10,821 bases of DNA from an uncultured Acetatifactor sp. (GTDB taxonomy: Bacteria > Bacillota > Clostridia > Lachnospirales > Lachnospiraceae), in the NCBI GenBank assembly GCA_910577035.1, contig CAJTKW010000037.1:1-10821 (forward strand), read 5' to 3'. Below the pieces are notes generated by a model that searched no databases, was not told where the DNA came from, and saw only the letters and a program-made list of their open reading frames with translations. Every line of letters begins with the position of its first letter. The stretch's first letter is position 1. Below, piece after piece: positions 7,190 through 10,821 of this stretch. The translations under genes and the position numbers were made by a program.

Positions 7190-7245
7190 GTGCTTTTTCT
7201 CCTTTTCTGACGTGCTTCTCAAGACTTATTTTATATCTTTTTACC

Positions 7246-7326
7246 TTTCGTGAAATATGATTTCAGATAGTCAATAAATTATACGGAAAGAGCAGGAATA
7301 TTTTAGGAAAGCTAAAATTAGTTTCC
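7246..7326. promoter_or_regulatory. Candidate operator region and weak promoter for the XRE gene
   Basis: In the gap between the XRE gene and nrdD are a short palindrome TTTCGTGAAA (7246-7255), a minus-strand TATAAT (7283-7278) without a good -35 partner, and an inverted repeat. In the latter, GGAAA-G-CTAA (7306-7315) faces TTAG-TTTCC (7318-7326): nine pairs, one bulge, a 2-base centre. These could be binding sites for the XRE protein. This rests on pattern alone. Confidence 0.3.
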
Positions 7327-7378
7327 GGCGGCTAAGCTGTCTGATTTGTTGGAATTATCGTGTTTTTTGTGCAGGATC

Positions 7379-7394
7379 ACACTATATATAATAC
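7379..7394 (+). promoter_or_regulatory. NrdR box 1 (candidate)
   Basis: ACACTATATATAATAC matches the NrdR consensus acaCwAtATaTwGtgt at 13 of 16 positions by my alignment. It lies 16 bases upstream of a second such site and upstream of nrdD, the known kind of NrdR target. NrdR is a repressor that senses ATP/dATP through an ATP cone. Confidence 0.65.
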
Positions 7395-7410
7395 TTTGTA
7401 AAAAAACAGA

Positions 7411-7426
7411 CTACTATATCTTGTAT
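7411..7426 (+). promoter_or_regulatory. NrdR box 2 (candidate)
   Basis: The site contains CTATATCTTGTAT (7414-7426), which fits CwAtATaTwGtgt at 11 of 13 positions. Its first three bases fit less well. The two box starts are 32 bases apart, about three helical turns, the face-to-face spacing usual for paired NrdR boxes. It ends 6 bases before the -35 element of nrdD. Confidence 0.62.
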
Positions 7427-7432
7427 TTTCCG

Positions 7433-7461
7433 TTGACTTGCCCTCTGCGTAATGCTATAAT
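7433..7461 (+). promoter_or_regulatory. Extended -10 promoter for nrdD-pyrF
   Basis: TTGACT (7433-7438), a 17-base spacer and a perfect TATAAT (7456-7461) preceded by TG plus one base. The predicted start is near 7468, giving a leader of about 40 bases. AGGGGG (7495-7500) then serves as ribosome site, 7 bases before ATG 7508. This is the strongest promoter in the window, as expected for a gene held down by a repressor. Confidence 0.85.
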
Positions 7462-7507
7462 GTAACGGCACGGTTTATTTTAGTGATAATATTCAGGGGG
7501 TTTTTTC

Positions 7508-9895
7508 ATGCAGGTAATCAGGAGAAACGGGGAGAGGGCGGATTTCACGCTGACGAAAATCAATGATGCCATTATGAAGGCGTTTCATGCCACACAGATG
7601 AGCTATACAAATGATATTATAGATTTGCTTGCGCTGCGTGTGACGGCTGATTTTCAGGATAAGGTTAAGAACGGTGAAATCCATGTGGAGGATATTCAGG
7701 ACAGCGTGGAGCGGGTCCTGGGACAGGCCGGTTACGAGGAAGTGGCGAAGGCCTATATCCTGTACCGCAAGCAGCGGGAAAAGATGCGTACCATGACCTC
7801 CACGATCCTGGATTATAAAGAGGTGGTAAACGGTTATGTCAAGGTGGAGGACTGGCGGGTCAAGGAAAATTCCACCGTTACCTATTCGGTGGGGGGATTG
7901 ATCTTAAGCAATTCCGGGGCCGTCACCGCCAATTACTGGCTGTCCGAAATTTATGATGAAGAGATTGCCGAAGCCCACAGAAATGCAGACATTCATATTC
8001 ATGACCTTTCCATGCTTACCGGGTACTGCGCAGGGTGGTCGTTAAAGCAGCTGATCCGGGAAGGGCTGGGAGGCATTACGGGCAAGATCACCTCTGCCCC
8101 GGCAAGGCATCTTTCCGTACTCTGCAACCAGATGGTGAATTTCCTGGGGATCATGCAGAATGAATGGGCAGGCGCCCAGGCATTTTCCTCTTTTGACACC
8201 TATCTTGCCCCCTTTGTCAAGGTGGATCATTTAGGGTATGACGAGGTGAAAAAGTGCATTGAGGCTTTTGTATATGGCGTGAATACGCCCAGCCGCTGGG
8301 GTACCCAGGCTCCGTTCTCCAATATAACGCTGGACTGGACAGTGCCGGACGACCTGGCTGAGCTGCCGGCTATCGTGGGCGGCCGGGAGATGAACTTCAA
8401 ATATAAGGACTGCAAGCCGGAGATGGACATGGTCAACAAGGCTTTCATAGAGACCATGATCGAAGGGGATGCCAACGGCAGGGGATTCCAGTATCCGATT
8501 CCCACTTACTCCATTACAAAGGACTTTGACTGGTCCGACACGGAAAACAACAGGCTTCTGTTTGAAATGACATCCAAGTACGGGACACCGTACTTTTCCA
8601 ATTATATTAATTCCGACATGCAGCCCGGCGACGTGCGGAGTATGTGCTGCCGTCTGCGTCTTGACTTAAGGGAGCTGCGGAAGAAAACAGGAGGATTCTT
8701 TGGGTCCGGCGAGAGCACGGGCAGCGTGGGGGTTGTTACGATCAACCTGCCGCGGATTGCGTATTTGTCTGCGGACGAAAATGATTTCTTCGCAAGGCTT
8801 AACCATATGATGGATATAGCGGCGCGCTCGTTAAAGATCAAGAGAGACGTTATTTCCCGGCTGCTGGAGGAAGGGCTGTATCCTTATACAAAGCGGTACC
8901 TGGGATCCTTTGAGAATCATTTTTCCACCATCGGCCTGATCGGCATGAACGAGGCAGGCTTAAATGCGAACTGGCTCAGGGCAGGTATGGGCAGCGGGAA
9001 GACCCAGGAATTTGCAAAAAAGGTTTTGAACCATATGAGGAACCGTCTTTCGGACTATCAGGAGCAGTACGGTGATCTGTATAATCTGGAGGCGACTCCT
9101 GCGGAAAGTACAACATACCGCCTGGCAAAGCATGACAAGAAACGCTGGCCGGCTATCAAAACGGCAGGGAATCAGGGGGATACGCCGTATTATACCAATT
9201 CCTCCCATCTGCCGGTGGATTACACCGTGGATATTTTCGATGCCCTGGATATTCAGGACGAGCTGCAGACCCTGTATACCTCGGGAACCGTGTTCCACGC
9301 ATTTCTGGGGGAGAAGCTTCCGGATTGGAAGGCGGCGGCATCCCTTGTGCGCAAGATTGCAGAGAATTACAGGCTTCCTTATTACACTCTGTCGCCTACT
9401 TATTCCATCTGCAGGACGCACGGCTATCTTGCGGGAGAGGTAAAGACCTGTCCTCATTGCGGGGCCGGGACGGAGGTTTACAGCAGGATCACGGGGTATT
9501 ACCGGCCGGTGCAGAACTGGAATGACGGCAAGCTGCAGGAGTATGCAAATCGTACGGAATATAATGTAGGGCAGTCCGTTTTAAAGCGTCCTGCCAGAAG
9601 CGTGGTCACGCTGTCCAATTTTGCGGAGGAGCCCAGGGTGGAGGTAGAGCAGCCCCGGGATGTCCGGTATTTATTTACCACCAGGACCTGCCCGAACTGC
9701 AGGCTGGTAAAGGAATATTTAAAGGACGTGCGTTATGTGGCCATAGACGCCGAGGAAAATATGGAGCTGGCCGCCCGCTACGGCGTAATGCAGGCACCGA
9801 CCCTGGTAGTGGTAAACGGGGACAGCCAGAAGAAGTATGTCAACGCGTCCAATATCAGAAAGTATGCGGAACAGTTGAGCGGGATACCGGTGTAA
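7508..9895 (+). CDS. nrdD: Anaerobic (class III) ribonucleoside-triphosphate reductase with fused redoxin domain
   Basis: A 795-residue glycyl-radical enzyme that reduces ribonucleoside triphosphates to dNTPs without oxygen. In order: ATP-cone allosteric domain (about 1-95, starting MQVIRRNGERADFTLTKIN); catalytic barrel with C174 (SGYC-type motif, TGYCAGWSL) and C380-C381 (MCCRL), where the thiyl radical is expected; ATPAEST (529-535); zinc site C635, H638, C648, C651; and glycyl radical G663 in RITGYYRPVQNW. Family members usually end soon after this (E. coli NrdD about 712 residues). Here about 80 further residues (about 715-795) form a glutaredoxin/thioredoxin-like domain with C728-P-N-C731 and a cis-Pro-type motif QAPTLVVV. 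This suggests an attached reductant. The activase gene nrdG is not adjacent; pyrF follows after 14 bases. Confidence 0.95.
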   Translation: MQVIRRNGERADFTLTKINDAIMKAFHATQMSYTNDIIDLLALRVTADFQDKVKNGEIHVEDIQDSVERVLGQAGYEEVAKAYILYRKQREKMRTMTSTILDYKEVVNGYVKVEDWRVKENSTVTYSVGGLILSNSGAVTANYWLSEIYDEEIAEAHRNADIHIHDLSMLTGYCAGWSLKQLIREGLGGITGKITSAPARHLSVLCNQMVNFLGIMQNEWAGAQAFSSFDTYLAPFVKVDHLGYDEVKKCIEAFVYGVNTPSRWGTQAPFSNITLDWTVPDDLAELPAIVGGREMNFKYKDCKPEMDMVNKAFIETMIEGDANGRGFQYPIPTYSITKDFDWSDTENNRLLFEMTSKYGTPYFSNYINSDMQPGDVRSMCCRLRLDLRELRKKTGGFFGSGESTGSVGVVTINLPRIAYLSADENDFFARLNHMMDIAARSLKIKRDVISRLLEEGLYPYTKRYLGSFENHFSTIGLIGMNEAGLNANWLRAGMGSGKTQEFAKKVLNHMRNRLSDYQEQYGDLYNLEATPAESTTYRLAKHDKKRWPAIKTAGNQGDTPYYTNSSHLPVDYTVDIFDALDIQDELQTLYTSGTVFHAFLGEKLPDWKAAASLVRKIAENYRLPYYTLSPTYSICRTHGYLAGEVKTCPHCGAGTEVYSRITGYYRPVQNWNDGKLQEYANRTEYNVGQSVLKRPARSVVTLSNFAEEPRVEVEQPRDVRYLFTTRTCPNCRLVKEYLKDVRYVAIDAEENMELAARYGVMQAPTLVVVNGDSQKKYVNASNIRKYAEQLSGIPV

Positions 9896-9909
9896 AGAGG
9901 TAAAACAAT

Positions 9910-10821
9910 ATGATAAACAGGTTGATTTCCAGAATACGGGAGACAAATGCTCCCATTGTGGTGGGATTGGATCCCATGCTGAAGTATGTGCCGGAGCATA
10001 TTAAGCAGAAGGCTTATCAAGAGTACGGCGAGAACCTGGAAGGGGCGGCGGAGGCGGTATGGCAGTACAATAAGGGGATTGTGGACGCGGTTTATGACCT
10101 GGTTCCTGCAGTAAAGCCCCAGATCGCCATGTACGAGCAGTTTGGCCTTCCGGGAATGGCGGCTTTCCAGAAGACAGTCAATTATTGTAAGGATAAGGGA
10201 CTGGTGGTCATCGGCGACGTGAAGCGGGGGGACATCGGTTCTACCTCGGAGGCTTACGCCGTGGGCCATCTGGGCAGGGTGCAGGTGGGGAGCAGGACCT
10301 GTGCGGGGTTTGATGAGGATTTTATTACCGTGAATCCTTACCTGGGCTCAGACGGCGTGAAGCCCTTTACCAGCATATGTGCCCGGGAGAAAAAGGGAAT
10401 TTTTGTCCTGGTGAAGACCTCCAACCCCAGCAGCGGGGAGTTTCAGGATCGGCTGATCGACGGCAGGCCCCTGTATGAGCATGTAGGGGAGCAGGTTGCC
10501 GCCTGGGGCGCCGGGTGTATGCCGGAGAGCGGAGATTACAGCTATGTGGGGGCGGTGGTGGGAGCCACTTACCCGGAGCAGGGCAGGATATTGAGAAAAC
10601 TGATGCCCAAGGCTTTTATCCTGGTGCCCGGATACGGCGCCCAGGGGGGAAAGGGCGCCGACCTGGTACATTTTTTCAACGAGGACGGTCTGGGGGCCAT
10701 CATTAATTCTTCCCGGGGGATTATCGCCGCTTATCAGCAGGAGAAATATGCAGGGTACGGACCGGAGGCCTATGCCGACGCTTCCAGGGCGGCCGTGCTG
10801 GATATGAGGGAGGATATTGCC
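9910..10821 (+). CDS. pyrF: Orotidine 5'-phosphate decarboxylase, type 2 (3' end cut by window)
   Basis: This enzyme converts OMP to UMP, the last step of de novo pyrimidine synthesis. The 304 codons present show no stop, and the type-2 family is about 305-315 residues, so only the last few residues should be missing. Signatures include VVGLDP (substrate-binding D21), AVKPQIAMYEQFG (K69), the catalytic GDVKRGDIGST (D103, K105, D108), VPGYGAQGG and the phosphate-binding NSSRG (R269). ATG 9910 has AAGAGG (9895-9900) 9 bases upstream. The gene starts 14 bases after nrdD with no terminator between, so it should be co-transcribed and share the NrdR-type control. Other pyr genes may lie to the right, outside the window. 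Confidence 0.93.
   Translation, partial: MINRLISRIRETNAPIVVGLDPMLKYVPEHIKQKAYQEYGENLEGAAEAVWQYNKGIVDAVYDLVPAVKPQIAMYEQFGLPGMAAFQKTVNYCKDKGLVVIGDVKRGDIGSTSEAYAVGHLGRVQVGSRTCAGFDEDFITVNPYLGSDGVKPFTSICAREKKGIFVLVKTSNPSSGEFQDRLIDGRPLYEHVGEQVAAWGAGCMPESGDYSYVGAVVGATYPEQGRILRKLMPKAFILVPGYGAQGGKGADLVHFFNEDGLGAIINSSRGIIAAYQQEKYAGYGPEAYADASRAAVLDMREDIA

Overview
The window looks like chromosomal DNA from an anaerobic Firmicute, most likely a Lachnospiraceae-type clostridium. The pointers are a DUF4317 protein, an oxygen-independent class III ribonucleotide reductase (NrdD), a type-2 PyrF, a cytosolic GH43 glycosidase, strong GGAGG-type ribosome binding sites and consensus sigma-A promoters in AT-rich gaps between moderately GC-rich genes. 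This placement is inferred from gene content, not from a marker gene. I see no RNA genes, CRISPR array, insertion sequence or prophage.

Layout, left to right. (1) A promoter, followed at once by a terminator-like hairpin in the leader, drives pepF (oligoendopeptidase F). pepF overlaps a GH43 beta-xylosidase-like gene by 4 bases. (2) A DUF4317 gene on the minus strand converges on the GH43 gene, with a nested hairpin at the junction. It has its own promoter, divergent from that of mscL. (3) mscL encodes a mechanosensitive channel with a four-cysteine zinc-ribbon tail. A TPR-repeat lipoprotein gene follows. (4) A minus-strand XRE-family regulator overlaps the lipoprotein gene tail-to-tail by 12 bases. 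(5) After a 318-base regulatory gap comes nrdD and, 14 bases later, pyrF, which runs off the right edge.

The most informative region is 7379-9910. Two NrdR-box-like palindromes start 32 bases apart just upstream of a near-consensus extended -10 promoter. The nrdD they appear to control encodes an ATP cone, the glycyl-radical catalytic domain and a fused C-terminal redoxin domain with a CPNC motif. The activase gene nrdG is not next to it; the de novo UMP-synthesis gene pyrF is. A dNTP-responsive repressor may therefore also govern a pyrimidine biosynthesis gene.

Most genes are housekeeping or common accessory genes of gut clostridia. I do not see a clearly undescribed multi-gene system. The noteworthy points are domain fusions (NrdD-redoxin, MscL-zinc ribbon), leader RNA structures and the nrdD-pyrF pairing.
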